Origin: Prochlorococcus sp. AG-402-M23
GTDB taxonomy: Bacteria; Cyanobacteriota; Cyanobacteriia; PCC-6307; Cyanobiaceae
Direction of reading: 5' to 3'
Length of the DNA: 64,000 bases
NCBI GenBank assembly: GCA_003216575.1
Contig: QCIR01000004.1
Location: forward strand, 1-64,000
Position numbers and translations under genes: made by a program. This document shows, piece by piece, positions 18,563 to 26,774 of this stretch. Position 1 is the stretch's first letter. Every line of letters starts with the position of its first letter. The notes under the pieces are model-generated. The model ran no database searches. It had not been told where the DNA came from and saw only the letters and a program-made list of their open reading frames with translations.

Positions 18563-18802
18563 TTATTGAAGCGAGTTAATTAAATCTTGTTTGCTGCATT
18601 TTTCTGGGATGATCACAATGCCTAAATCATCTTGAAGTCTCTTTAAATCAATTACAGAGTCCTCAGCTATGGAGCTCAAAACGTCCTCAAGAGTTGTTCC
18701 CATATCGTCAGCCATTTCTATTAACATGCGCAATGTCTCGTCTTTCAAAGAGAGATTTACACTTATAGAAATGTTTTGACCTGAGCAATTATTTGAGTTC
18801 AT
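18563..18802 (-). CDS. Small protein with ribbon-helix-helix-like segment
   Basis: A 79-residue protein I do not recognise with certainty. The middle (about 10-50: ISVNLSLKDETLRMLIEMADDMGTT) looks like a strand followed by two helices, as in CopG/Arc-type regulators, and the C-terminus is acidic. I chose the ATG at 18802; an upstream ATG at 18850 would add a basic 16-residue leader. It is convergent with the ArnT-like gene. Confidence 0.6.
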   Translation of the reverse strand: MNSNNCSGQNISISVNLSLKDETLRMLIEMADDMGTTLEDVLSSIAEDSVIDLKRLQDDLGIVIIPEKCSKQDLINSLQ

Positions 18803-18925
18803 AAAGAAAACCTTAAGATATTTCCGGTCTTTTTGGGCTGATTTCGTCAATAGCTTTAGATAATGACTTGTTTAGGCAGATTTTGAATGTGAATATTCTA
18901 GAGCTTTTTTAATAACGTAAAAATT

Positions 18926-18966
18926 CTCAAAAAAAATCTTCCTAAGTATTTACTTAGGAAGATTTT
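18926..18966 (-). terminator. Terminator of flavodoxin gene
   Basis: A perfect 16-base inverted repeat (AAAATCTTCCTAAGTA and its complement) with a 2-base centre, followed on the minus strand by a run of T. It starts 19 bases past the flavodoxin stop. Confidence 0.85.
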
Positions 18967-18984
18967 CAAAATTAAGTTTTAAGC

Positions 18985-19500
18985 TTAAAACATTTCACCT
19001 TTTAGTTTTTCAGCCCATCCTGAAAGTCTTTCATCAGTCATGTCTGATTCGCTGTCTTCATCTAATGGTAATCCACAGAACTGCTCTCCAACTACACTTT
19101 TAGATTCGTCAAAAGTGTAATCTGATTTTGAAACATATCCAACCATTGAAGCACCAGCTTGTTGGAAGTATCTATGAAGCTCTTCCATTGCATCGCAATA
19201 GTTTTCGGTATAAGTAGAAGAATCACCTAAACCAAAAATCGCAACTTTCTTACCACTTAGATTCAGCTCCCCGATGTCCTCAAGGATAGAGTCCCAAGCT
19301 GTCCCTGATCTTTCAGAATCAGCACCAGTATTCCATGTTGGGATTCCACAAATGACCCCATCATGCCCAGCTAATTCACTAAGGTCATCGACGTCTGAAA
19401 TATCCTTTGGACCTTCAGCAGAGTCAAGTAAGCCGTGAAGCCGTTCAGCTATATCTTCGGTTTTACCTGTTGTTGTAGCGAAGTAGATTCCTACAGTCAT
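18985..19500 (-). CDS. isiB: Flavodoxin
   Basis: A 171-residue long-chain flavodoxin that replaces ferredoxin as a photosystem I electron acceptor, often under iron limitation. The FMN-phosphate loop is TTTGKT (9-14); the isoalloxazine-flanking loops PTWNTGADSERSGTAWD and GLGDSSTYTENYCDAM follow. I start at the ATG 19500, where the family's usual N-terminus (TVGIYFATTTG) begins, not 18 bases further up. It is a single transcription unit with its own strong terminator. I see no clear Fur box in the 5' region. Confidence 0.97.
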   Translation of the reverse strand: MTVGIYFATTTGKTEDIAERLHGLLDSAEGPKDISDVDDLSELAGHDGVICGIPTWNTGADSERSGTAWDSILEDIGELNLSGKKVAIFGLGDSSTYTENYCDAMEELHRYFQQAGASMVGYVSKSDYTFDESKSVVGEQFCGLPLDEDSESDMTDERLSGWAEKLKGEMF

Positions 19501-19976
19501 GGAGCAATTTAAAATCAACTATATTTTAAAGCAGCTTTGCACATTTAGAGTGAATTTGGTTGTTTTTAAATTTTCTTGTCTATTTAAGATTGATTTTTGA
19601 TACACAAAAAAGTCAAAATACGTAAATCATGTGTCGGGAACGCAAATTCTTTGATTTGTATTTCATCCTCCCTACTATTCTAAAACCATAGCTATTAAAG
19701 GGGTTGAGGAGAAAATGATTTGAGTTTTTTCGAAAGCAAAAATTAAATGCCATTTTCTTTTCAATAAATAGATACAAAATATTTAAAAATCTGCCAAATT
19801 CTTTCAAATCAAAGATCTTTATCTGAAAACATTTCAGCCAAGAATTTATCTTGAATAAAAAAAGTCTAGCTCTATATTCAGAGGTAGACTCTTCAATCTT
19901 TTAAGGAGTTAAGAATTAAGTAATTTTGTACTAGGTCTATATGTTGTATATTTTTTTTAATTTAACCTTAAACAGT
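19501..19976. other. Spacer upstream of flavodoxin
   Basis: An AT-rich 476-base spacer. It must contain the flavodoxin promoter at its left side and the terminator of the next minus-strand gene at 19857-19893. A 64-codon frame at 19613-19807 has no good start context, and I treat it as chance. Confidence 0.5.
19857..19893 (-). terminator. Terminator of the 149-157-residue membrane-protein gene
   Basis: A hairpin with arms GTCTA+CTCT and AGAG+TAGAC around a short loop, followed on the minus strand by seven T. It lies about 85 bases beyond the stop of the gene ending at 19977. Confidence 0.7.
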
Positions 19977-20450
19977 TTATAAGGTTGGTCCCATCATTCC
20001 AAATCCACTTTGAAGACCAAAGGAAATTATTACAAAAGTACTAATAGCTAATCCAATTAAAATCGATGTGTAAAGCCTATTTACTCCATAGTCAGATTCA
20101 ACAGGATTGAAATCAGCAACTACAAAAGATTTTTTGCTGTATTTTCCTCTATCGCTAAGACCTATAGCACCAAGTGCTGAATTTGGAGTGAGTGTCCCAC
20201 CCTCATCATCAATAAACCATGGTTTATTGGAGCCATTGGCATTAGTGCCTGACTGAGCAGAACCTACCGGAGATGCACTATTAATTCGACTGGAATCTTC
20301 TTTGAAAAATGTTGGGAACATATAGGTATGCCATAGGCCAATAACTCCGGCCCAAGCAATCATGCTGACCCCAGCAAGTCCAAAAAGAATTTCTTTAAAA
20401 CCAAATTCCATAAATAAAAACCAATAATTTATAGGCCTGCCAAAAGGCAA
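19977..20450 (-). CDS. Two-helix membrane protein beside flavodoxin
   Basis: Up to 157 residues, of which the first 13 may not be used (a second ATG lies at 20411). There is one N-terminal helix (about 22-42), a polar Ser/Asn/Gly-rich middle, and one C-terminal helix (about 126-150). The helix before the C-terminus is preceded by NPVESDYGVNRLYTS, which faintly recalls the PVELNRTSLY motif of the photosystem II subunit PsbL; this is weak. It is divergent from the PsbF-like gene. I do not recognise the family with certainty. Confidence 0.75.
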   Translation of the reverse strand: MPFGRPINYWFLFMEFGFKEILFGLAGVSMIAWAGVIGLWHTYMFPTFFKEDSSRINSASPVGSAQSGTNANGSNKPWFIDDEGGTLTPNSALGAIGLSDRGKYSKKSFVVADFNPVESDYGVNRLYTSILIGLAISTFVIISFGLQSGFGMMGPTL

Positions 20451-20606
20451 TAAAACTACCTTATCAGAAGTAAAGCTAGAGGGATAAAGGAGTCTTTAAA
20501 GCTTCTGAAATTGGATTAATTTGTTACAGAATCCTTAGGGTCTTGTTCTTGATCAGCCTTTTTGGCTCTCATATGCCAGGATTTGTGTCATAAATATCCT
20601 AGATGG

Positions 20607-20900
20607 ATGAACACACTTAAATTATTGCTGGTTCTTTCTCCAGTTATTTTTACTCTTGCCTTTGCTGATTATTGGTTGCGTAGGTGGGGAGTATTTGTCT
20701 GGGATAATGGCCCAACTATTAAAAACGAACAAGTTTGGGAAGATACTGCAATTGTTGCTGATAAAGGAAGACCAGCTGGTGGCTACCCAGTTTTCACTGT
20801 TAGAACTTTGGCCGTCAATGCATTGGGTATCCCAACAGTGTTTTTCCTTGGTGCAATTTTTGCAATGCAATTTATTCGCCGCGGGGTAATAAACGCTTAA
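20607..20900 (+). CDS. PsbF-like membrane protein lacking the heme histidine
   Basis: A 97-residue protein with an N-terminal membrane helix (about 4-24), a charged luminal or cytoplasmic stretch and a C-terminal domain (60-92) that closely follows cytochrome b559 beta: [20 protein letters not shown], then [13 protein letters not shown]. In PsbF the segment is usually WLAVHTLG with His as heme ligand. Here the Trp is Thr and the His is Asn (N71, codon AAT at 20817-20819), so heme binding as in b559 is not expected. I start at the ATG 20607; a 15-residue extension is possible. A terminator follows at 20951. Confidence 0.85.
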   Translation: MNTLKLLLVLSPVIFTLAFADYWLRRWGVFVWDNGPTIKNEQVWEDTAIVADKGRPAGGYPVFTVRTLAVNALGIPTVFFLGAIFAMQFIRRGVINA

Positions 20901-20950
20901 CAAGTAAATTGTTATACAGTTAAATTTCTTTTTTAAAAATTGAGAGCTTA

Positions 20951-20982
20951 AAAAGACCTAAATTTATTTAGGTCTTTTTTTT
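20951..20982 (+). terminator. Terminator of the PsbF-like gene
   Basis: AAAAGACCTAAAT and its complement pair around a short loop, with a run of eight T behind, about 50 bases after the stop at 20900. Confidence 0.85.
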
Positions 20983-21087
20983 ATTATTTCTCGATTTTTG
21001 GATATTTGTTACCAATAAATATTAAATTATTTCTTCAATACAAAAATAAGGAATTAATCTTATAATCATTCAAAATTTCAGTTCTTG

Positions 21088-21516
21088 ATGGATTCAGCAA
21101 ATACTGTAGTTGATTACACAACTGATCAAGAGGCAATAGCTTCGATAATTGAAGATTCATTTCCAAAAGACAACACTAATCAGGATTTGGGAAATCCACA
21201 ATCTGATGCTAATAGATTGGGCTCTCGTATCTTTTATTTATGGGTTTGGCCAATAGTCGCTATTAATAAAATTAGAAATTTATTTAATAGGATGGATTTT
21301 GTTAAAGCTTACGAATCAGGCCTTAATGATTCTTATGAGGTAAGTGATACGGAGACTGTTTATACAATGACCAAAGATGCTTTTGCAGGTAAAGGTGGAA
21401 TGAAGTTCATGGGACTAAGATTTATGTCTATATGGGTTTTTCCGATGGCAATATTGGGGACTGTTATTGAATTCCTTTTCGTAGGACCACTTAAGGGATC
21501 CAATCCTTTTGGTTGA
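21088..21516 (+). CDS. Unknown membrane protein, two helices
   Basis: A 142-residue protein not recognised. After a polar, acidic N-terminus (1-45) come two amphipathic or membrane segments, each beginning with a Trp-rich IFYLWVWPIVAINK (about 49-63) and a MSIWVFPMAILGTVIEFLF segment (about 114-132). The repeated W-V-(W/F)-P-(I/M) suggests an internal duplication. The ATG at 21088 follows an alternative TTG at 21085. It is monocistronic, between two terminators. Confidence 0.75.
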   Translation: MDSANTVVDYTTDQEAIASIIEDSFPKDNTNQDLGNPQSDANRLGSRIFYLWVWPIVAINKIRNLFNRMDFVKAYESGLNDSYEVSDTETVYTMTKDAFAGKGGMKFMGLRFMSIWVFPMAILGTVIEFLFVGPLKGSNPFG

Positions 21517-21531
21517 GATCTAAATTAAAAA

Positions 21532-21577
21532 AAAAACTATCTCTATTTAACAAAATTAAATAGAGATAGTTTTTTTT
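21532..21577 (+). terminator. Strong terminator of the 142-residue gene
   Basis: An 18-base A-rich and CTATCTCTATTTAA arm pairs with TTAAATAGAGATAG across a 5-base loop and is followed by eight T. It lies 15 bases after the stop codon. Confidence 0.9.
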
Positions 21578-21589
21578 AATCTTATATTT

Positions 21590-21751
21590 TCAAACGTTTC
21601 TAAAAGGGAAAAAAGGAGTAACTTTCTTTGTTGGGTTGCTGCTTGCAATTGCTTTACCCCTAATATACATAAATAAACCAAGAGTAATTATCATTACAGG
21701 AGGGTGCAAAGCCAGAGATTTCCCAATCAGTTGAAGTTCTTCTACAGGCAT
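21590..21751 (-). CDS. Small single-helix membrane protein, 53 residues
   Basis: Starts MPVEELQLIG at 21751 and stops with TGA at 21590-21592. A single membrane helix (about 16-31, HPPVMIITLGLFMYI) is followed by a basic tail (KKVTPFFPFRNV). The size and plan are those of small photosystem or cytochrome-complex subunits, but I recognise no named family. A Shine-Dalgarno-like site is not obvious, so the gene call rests on length, hydrophobicity and the absence of a competing frame. Confidence 0.6.
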   Translation of the reverse strand: MPVEELQLIGKSLALHPPVMIITLGLFMYIRGKAIASSNPTKKVTPFFPFRNV

Positions 21752-21834
21752 TTAATTTGTACAGTTCTGAGTTAACTATAGCTTCTATGTGAGCACAAAA
21801 AAAATAATTTAATATATATAAAAGAATCTCTTTG

Positions 21835-22107
21835 TTATTTGTTTTCTCTATATGAAATTTTTAAAACTAAGATTGAAAAATTAAAAATAAAAGTGATTAT
21901 ATTTGCAACTAAAATAGGAATAGAGTTGATCTTCAAGCCGTAAATAATCCAACAAAAAAGACCTGTTATGAAAAGAATTAACATAACTAACGAAACATCA
22001 TCTGCTGATTTCGTTTGCCATGTTTTATATAACTGAGGCAAAAAAGCAATAGTTGTAAGGAAAGCAGCTAAAAATCCAAATAAATCTACATAATTTAAAT
22101 GATTCAT
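21835..22107 (-). CDS. SemiSWEET/PQ-loop family protein
   Basis: A 90-residue three-helix protein. The first helix ends in the diagnostic FLPQLYKTWQTKSADDVSLVM (PQ-loop followed by the S-A-x-x-(V/L)-S motif), then two more helices. Bacterial SemiSWEETs of this size work as homodimers moving sugars by facilitated diffusion; the substrate here is not determined. It ends with a basic tail and stands alone, convergent with no close partner. Confidence 0.9.
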   Translation of the reverse strand: MNHLNYVDLFGFLAAFLTTIAFLPQLYKTWQTKSADDVSLVMLILFITGLFCWIIYGLKINSIPILVANIITFIFNFSILVLKISYRENK

Positions 22108-22200
22108 TTTTCTTTAGTAATGGATTAAATAATTTTGATAACTTATAAATCATCATGTAGATTTATTTTACATGAGTAGTTTTTGACTTATAGCTAAAAA

Positions 22201-22470
22201 ATGATGAGTGATGAGTCTGATTTTGATGATAAGCTTTTAAAGGATAAATTGGAAACTTTATTAGATGAAGATAATCAGATTAAGAAATGGAATGAAGGCC
22301 TATTAATAAAATCACTTATCCTTTTGCCAATAATAATTTTTATAGTGGGTTTGTTTATTGTGAATAGACCAGAAAAATTAACAGATATATTATTTATACT
22401 CCTTTACCCTTTATCCCTAATATTGATAGGGTTGATACTTCTATTTGTTATGAGAAGTAAATTGAAGTAG
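22201..22470 (+). CDS. Small two-helix membrane protein, unknown
   Basis: An 89-residue protein with an acidic N-terminus (DESDFDDKLLKDKLETLLDE) and two close membrane helices (about 33-50 and 62-84), then a basic end. Two ATG codons stand in tandem at the start. I do not recognise the family. Confidence 0.6.
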   Translation: MMSDESDFDDKLLKDKLETLLDEDNQIKKWNEGLLIKSLILLPIIIFIVGLFIVNRPEKLTDILFILLYPLSLILIGLILLFVMRSKLK

Positions 22471-22569
22471 ATGATAATAATAGAATCTTTTTACTTTAAA
22501 TCTTGGTTTTTTGTAGCCAATAAGGTACTCCCACTGTAAGCTATTAGAGTAATTAAACATTAATATCCA

Positions 22570-22737
22570 ATGGCAGGCGGACCATTATTACAACTTTGGG
22601 AAACCCTACTACCATTTGCTAAGGATCTAAGAATTCGCTTTGCAATAGCAATGCTAGGTAATGTTTTAGCAATATTATTTATTTTCTCCCTATGTAAAAT
22701 GTTTATTCCAGGATTGGAAGAACAACTATTTAATTGA
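22570..22737 (+). CDS. Small membrane protein, 55 residues
   Basis: Starts MAGGPLLQLWETLLPFAKDL at 22570 and stops with TGA at 22735-22737. One amphipathic N-terminal helix is followed by a membrane helix (about 24-46). Its last 12 bases overlap the end of the convergent TPR-methyltransferase gene (stop at 22726), an unusual tail-to-tail overlap. The family is unknown. The clean start spacing and hydrophobic profile argue for a real gene. Confidence 0.6.
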   Translation: MAGGPLLQLWETLLPFAKDLRIRFAIAMLGNVLAILFIFSLCKMFIPGLEEQLFN

Positions 22738-25065
22738 TTTTCTAGCCCAGAACTGATACATTTCTCTAAAGGAATTAGGATTTAATTTTTCAAATTTATC
22801 CCATAATTCTAAGTCTTTTAAAGAGTCTATATCTTTTTTATCTCTCTGATATTTATCTTTTATATCTTTTGAAAGAGTAAAACCTAGGAATTCAAGATTA
22901 GATACTTTTAACATCTCTTTGATTTCAATTAATGAGTAACAGTTTTCGTGACTATGAAAGCAGAGATCTCTACACATTGAGGTTGAGTAGAAATCTGACC
23001 AATTAGTTATTTCAATTAACTCTTTTATTTCTCCATTAAGAATGTCATTTCTGAAGCTTCTTATTCCATCAACGCTTGGTTTAATATTTTTTTCTTTGAT
23101 GAGTTTTCTTGCTTTTAGTATTTCTTTTCTTGCATACTTGCTATACAAACCTAACTTTAAAAAACCTTTTGGTTCTAATACATTAAATAGATTTGATAAT
23201 CCCTTAGTAGGATCATTCATATGATGGAGAACACCTGAGCATTCTATTAAATCAAATCTTTTATTTAGTGCTGTCAATTCAAGTAAATCCATTTCTATAA
23301 AATCTACATTTTTCAATCCATATTCATCGACCTTTCTCTTTGCATATGAGATACTTGAATTGCTTAAATCGATTGCGGTTATTTCACAATTACTATATCG
23401 AGATGCTTCAAGTATTTGAATCCCCGTTCCACAGCCAGCTATAAGTATATTTATTTTTTTATTTTTTAATTGGTTTGAATTAGATGTAATTTTATTTGGA
23501 TAAATTTCAGAATTAATAACTGATATAAAATTTAATTTGTTTTCTGTAGAGTATGAATTATATCTCCATCTAGGGTAAGGATATAATTCATACTGATTTT
23601 TTACTTCCTTAGATATAGAATCCTTTATATGTCCTATCTTTTTAATTCCTTTTGAAATCTTTTTTTCATAATTTAACTCTTTTAATTGTAAATTCAGTAG
23701 ATTATTTAGCACTTCTTTATTTGATAAATAAGCATTTAAATTAATTATTTCATTATTTATAGAGTATAGAGATTGGTAACATGATATTATCGCTAATTTA
23801 TAATCTTTGTTTTCATTATTATTGATTGTGTTCTTAAGTATTTCTAGTTTATCTTTTTCTTCTTCGGATATGTAATACACATATTCATTTAAGAAACATT
23901 GTGATCCAATTCCTATAGTAAAGTTAAAAATACTATTACTTACCTTCTCTTTATCTGAATAGCTTATAAGAAGTTTCTTGCGTATATTTACTAAAGTTTT
24001 TTCCCATAATGGAGAGCAAAATATTAGTAGTGAAAGTGCTTTGACTAATTCCTTGTTCTCAATAAGAATATTAAATTCATCATTCTCAAATAATTCGAAT
24101 TCTAAAATAGATAATTTCTCTAATACATCTTTGGAGACCAGGCTGTTTATATTGCCAAATAGTTCTCGATGAGAAATATCTTTTCTATTTAATATAATGG
24201 ATAGTAATTCTCTGTTATTTTTCTCTGATGTATTTAATAATTCTCCTTTCTTAATCAATTCACTTAGAAGTTGAAAACTTAGTCCACTATCTTTATTCAG
24301 TGAAATTTCTTTTTTGGTAAGTGAAAGTGATTTTTTATAATCACCAATCTGGTTGTATATTGTAGCTAGATTTAAATAACAGTTTTCTAACTTATCATCG
24401 AGATCTATAGCTATCTTTGTATGTAATAGTGCCTTTTCTAGTTCTTGTTTCTCTTTGTAGCATGCGCCTAGATTTAAATGAACAATAGCAGATTTATCAT
24501 TAATGTCTAAAGCTTTTAAATAATATTCTTCTGCTTTATCATATTTATTATAATCTTTATATAATAACCCTAGATTTATATATGCATCAAAGTAATTCCT
24601 ATCTAATTCGATAGCTTTTTCAAGTGACAATTTACACTCATCATATTTATTTAAACTTTTTAAAATTAATCCTCTAATACAATATCCATTAGGTAGACTT
24701 GGCTTTAATTTAATTGCTTCTTCAATTATCATTTCTGCTTTTTTAAAATTATTTAACTTATAATATAAAAAAGATAAATTTAATTTTGAGTAAATATGAT
24801 TTGGATAACTTTTTGTACATTTTTCATATAATTTTATAGCTTTATCATTTTCTTCTTTTTTTTCACATATTAATGCATAATTTGAAATTATATCTGCATC
24901 AGAATACCCATTTTTTAAAAAAGCTATATAACCTTTTTCTGCTTCATCTAAATTACCTTTAATGTGATTATTGATTGATTTCGCTTTCAGATCCTTTTCT
25001 GAGAGCTTTTGTAGTTTTTTAGAAGAGCCTTTATTCTCTTTTTTCTTTTTCCCGAAACCACTCAA
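22726..25065 (-). CDS. TPR-repeat and SAM-methyltransferase fusion protein
   Basis: A 779-residue protein. After a Lys-rich start (1-30), about seven tetratricopeptide repeats cover about 30-270 (for example YINLGLLYKDYNKYDKAEEY, VHLNLGACYKEKQELEKAL). A region of unknown fold follows (about 280-490), then a class I SAM-dependent methyltransferase with motif I ILIAGCGTGIQILEAS near 538-550 and the SGVLHHMNDP post-motif, and a C-terminal tail. The target is unknown; such fusions occur near glycan or protein modification genes. It is very AT-rich and alone in its unit. Confidence 0.88.
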   Translation of the reverse strand: MSGFGKKKKENKGSSKKLQKLSEKDLKAKSINNHIKGNLDEAEKGYIAFLKNGYSDADIISNYALICEKKEENDKAIKLYEKCTKSYPNHIYSKLNLSFLYYKLNNFKKAEMIIEEAIKLKPSLPNGYCIRGLILKSLNKYDECKLSLEKAIELDRNYFDAYINLGLLYKDYNKYDKAEEYYLKALDINDKSAIVHLNLGACYKEKQELEKALLHTKIAIDLDDKLENCYLNLATIYNQIGDYKKSLSLTKKEISLNKDSGLSFQLLSELIKKGELLNTSEKNNRELLSIILNRKDISHRELFGNINSLVSKDVLEKLSILEFELFENDEFNILIENKELVKALSLLIFCSPLWEKTLVNIRKKLLISYSDKEKVSNSIFNFTIGIGSQCFLNEYVYYISEEEKDKLEILKNTINNNENKDYKLAIISCYQSLYSINNEIINLNAYLSNKEVLNNLLNLQLKELNYEKKISKGIKKIGHIKDSISKEVKNQYELYPYPRWRYNSYSTENKLNFISVINSEIYPNKITSNSNQLKNKKINILIAGCGTGIQILEASRYSNCEITAIDLSNSSISYAKRKVDEYGLKNVDFIEMDLLELTALNKRFDLIECSGVLHHMNDPTKGLSNLFNVLEPKGFLKLGLYSKYARKEILKARKLIKEKNIKPSVDGIRSFRNDILNGEIKELIEITNWSDFYSTSMCRDLCFHSHENCYSLIEIKEMLKVSNLEFLGFTLSKDIKDKYQRDKKDIDSLKDLELWDKFEKLNPNSFREMYQFWARKSIK

Positions 25066-25264
25066 TGACTTTTATTTAATTAATACCATTATACTAAAAT
25101 TCGAAAATCTTATTATTTTAGCTTAATAAATCGATGGTTCCCAAACCACAGTTGATACCGGTTTCATTTATAAATTATACAGTTATTACTATGTTAGAAA
25201 CTCTTTTTACCTCCAACATGCCCTAATTTTTTATATAATGTATTAATATAATTTTGGGATACAA

Positions 25265-25720
25265 ATGCGTTTAAAGTTAGGCGATCAAATACCTGATTTC
25301 TCACTCTCTGATCAACTAGGAGTTTCTAGGACGAATAAGCAAGCTAAAGGTAGACCACTAGTTCTATTTTTTTATCCAAAAGATGATACACCAGGTTGTA
25401 CAGCAGAAAATTGCGGCTTTAGAGATAAATACGATCTTTTTAAATTATTTGGTGCAGAAGTTTGGGGGGTGAGTGGTGACGATGAAGCAAGCCATAGATC
25501 TTTTGCAGACAAAAATAAACTACCATTTCCACTATTGTGTGATACGGAAAACTCTTTAAGAAAAGCTTTTGGTGTTCCTAAAGTCCTTGGTTTACTTGAT
25601 GGACGTGTAACTTATATTGTCGACTCAAAAGGGGTTATTAGACATATTTTCAACGACCTTTTAAATGGTCCTGCTCATGTAAATGAAGCATTAAGAGTAT
25701 TAGATGAAATAAGAAATTAA
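25265..25720 (+). CDS. Peroxiredoxin Q / bacterioferritin comigratory protein
   Basis: Thiol peroxidase that reduces hydrogen peroxide and organic hydroperoxides with thioredoxin. The 151 residues show the BCP/PrxQ core FFYPKDDTPGCTAENCGFRD, with peroxidatic C45 and resolving C50 five residues later, as in the PrxQ subclass. It stands alone. The likely electron donor in this cell is thioredoxin or the fused reductase encoded at 47364-48740. Confidence 0.95.
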   Translation: MRLKLGDQIPDFSLSDQLGVSRTNKQAKGRPLVLFFYPKDDTPGCTAENCGFRDKYDLFKLFGAEVWGVSGDDEASHRSFADKNKLPFPLLCDTENSLRKAFGVPKVLGLLDGRVTYIVDSKGVIRHIFNDLLNGPAHVNEALRVLDEIRN

Positions 25721-25774
25721 TTATATCAGGGTAAAAATGTAATTCTTATTTTCAAGTAAGTAACTATGAAATAG

Positions 25775-26050
25775 TTAAGATATTAATTCTCTACCAATTT
25801 CTTTTGCTTGTAATTTTTCCACAACTGTTTCAGAAGAAATTTTTGCAACATCATTCAACCCGTTTGCATCAAACCAAGGGGCTGTAGCCCAATCGAATCC
25901 TTTACCGAAAGTATTGTCAGGAGAAACTATATACCAATGACATGCAGTGTCGGGTACATCCACAGCACATTTTGACCAATTATCACTCCACTGAGGCACT
26001 TGAACCCAAAGTAAAGTTGAGAAAAACAGAGAAAATATAGAAGCGAACAT
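25775..26050 (-). CDS. Small exported protein with two cysteines, unknown
   Basis: A 91-residue protein with a short hydrophobic N-terminus (1-17) that could be a signal peptide or anchor, then a Trp-rich segment with two cysteines (C28 and C37) that could pair, and a helical C-terminus. I do not recognise a named domain. It is convergent with the peroxiredoxin gene. Confidence 0.65.
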   Translation of the reverse strand: MFASIFSLFFSTLLWVQVPQWSDNWSKCAVDVPDTACHWYIVSPDNTFGKGFDWATAPWFDANGLNDVAKISSETVVEKLQAKEIGRELIS

Positions 26051-26152
26051 TACTTTTCTTTTTTAATTTTTTATCTTAGCGCTTTTTGTCCTTGAACGAG
26101 GATTTGAAAATTCTTTTTCTAGAAAATAATCAAATGTTAATTATAAGTTAAT

Positions 26153-26353
26153 CTAATTAATGTTTCGGTCATTTCTTAAGTACTTCAGGCATAAAATTTC
26201 TTGGCTCTTTTCATTTTCTTCAGAATTTACAATCCATTCTTTAAATTCTTGATAAAGGAATGATCTATCTATTTTATCTATTTCAGTCATCCTAATTAAT
26301 GTACAGCTAAGTGTAATTGAAATTATTTCTTCAATAGAAGGCTTATTCTTCAA
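26153..26353 (-). CDS. Small QExxEWI-motif protein, copy 1
   Basis: A 66-residue soluble protein. An N-terminal SIEEIISITLS helix is followed by the motif YQEFKEWIVN (35-44) and a polar tail. Proteins at 29232-29426 and 48841-49071 share the same arrangement (helix, Q-E-(F/Y)-x-E-W-I, short acidic tail), so I read these as paralogues of one unnamed family. The function is unknown. Confidence 0.65.
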   Translation of the reverse strand: MKNKPSIEEIISITLSCTLIRMTEIDKIDRSFLYQEFKEWIVNSEENEKSQEILCLKYLRNDRNIN

Positions 26354-26536
26354 TTTTTGTTTGGATGTAATTTAAATAATTTAATTATAAATTCTTTCTA
26401 ATGAGTCTTTTTGGACAAAATTTTATATTCTTTTTATCAATAGAATAGAATTATCGATAAATCTAAGGTGTTTTTATAAATATTATTTAAAACTGGCTAT
26501 TATTCGTTTATGATAATTTTCTAATACTATTTTTCA

Positions 26537-26701
26537 ATGGAAAGAGAAAGTAAGAATAAATCTTTCCTTATTTGGATTGAGGAGATTTGGGAAGAAATAG
26601 AGGTTCAAATCTATGGAATAATAGGTGCAATAGTCTTCTTTGCTGTAATTTATATTATTTTCCAACCTCTTTGGATGAATGTAGTATTTGATCTTTTTTG
26701 A
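26537..26701 (+). CDS. Small membrane protein, 54 residues
   Basis: Starts MERESKNKSFLIWIEEIWEE at 26537 and ends with TGA at 26699-26701. An amphipathic N-terminal helix is followed by one membrane helix (about 25-46) and a short end. The frame is intact in an AT-rich region where stops are frequent, and the hydrophobic profile is orderly. No family is recognised. It resembles the 55-residue protein at 22570 in plan only. Confidence 0.55.
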   Translation: MERESKNKSFLIWIEEIWEEIEVQIYGIIGAIVFFAVIYIIFQPLWMNVVFDLF

Positions 26702-26774
26702 AAATTAAATTATCTGTAGGATAAATGTTCAAGTACTAGAGAATTTATTTGCAATTAATTTCCATATTGAATTA

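Noticed and set aside
19613-19807. 64-codon minus-strand frame in the flavodoxin upstream spacer
   Set aside because: Composition is that of the AT-rich spacer, no clear start context, and it lies between a terminator and a promoter region.
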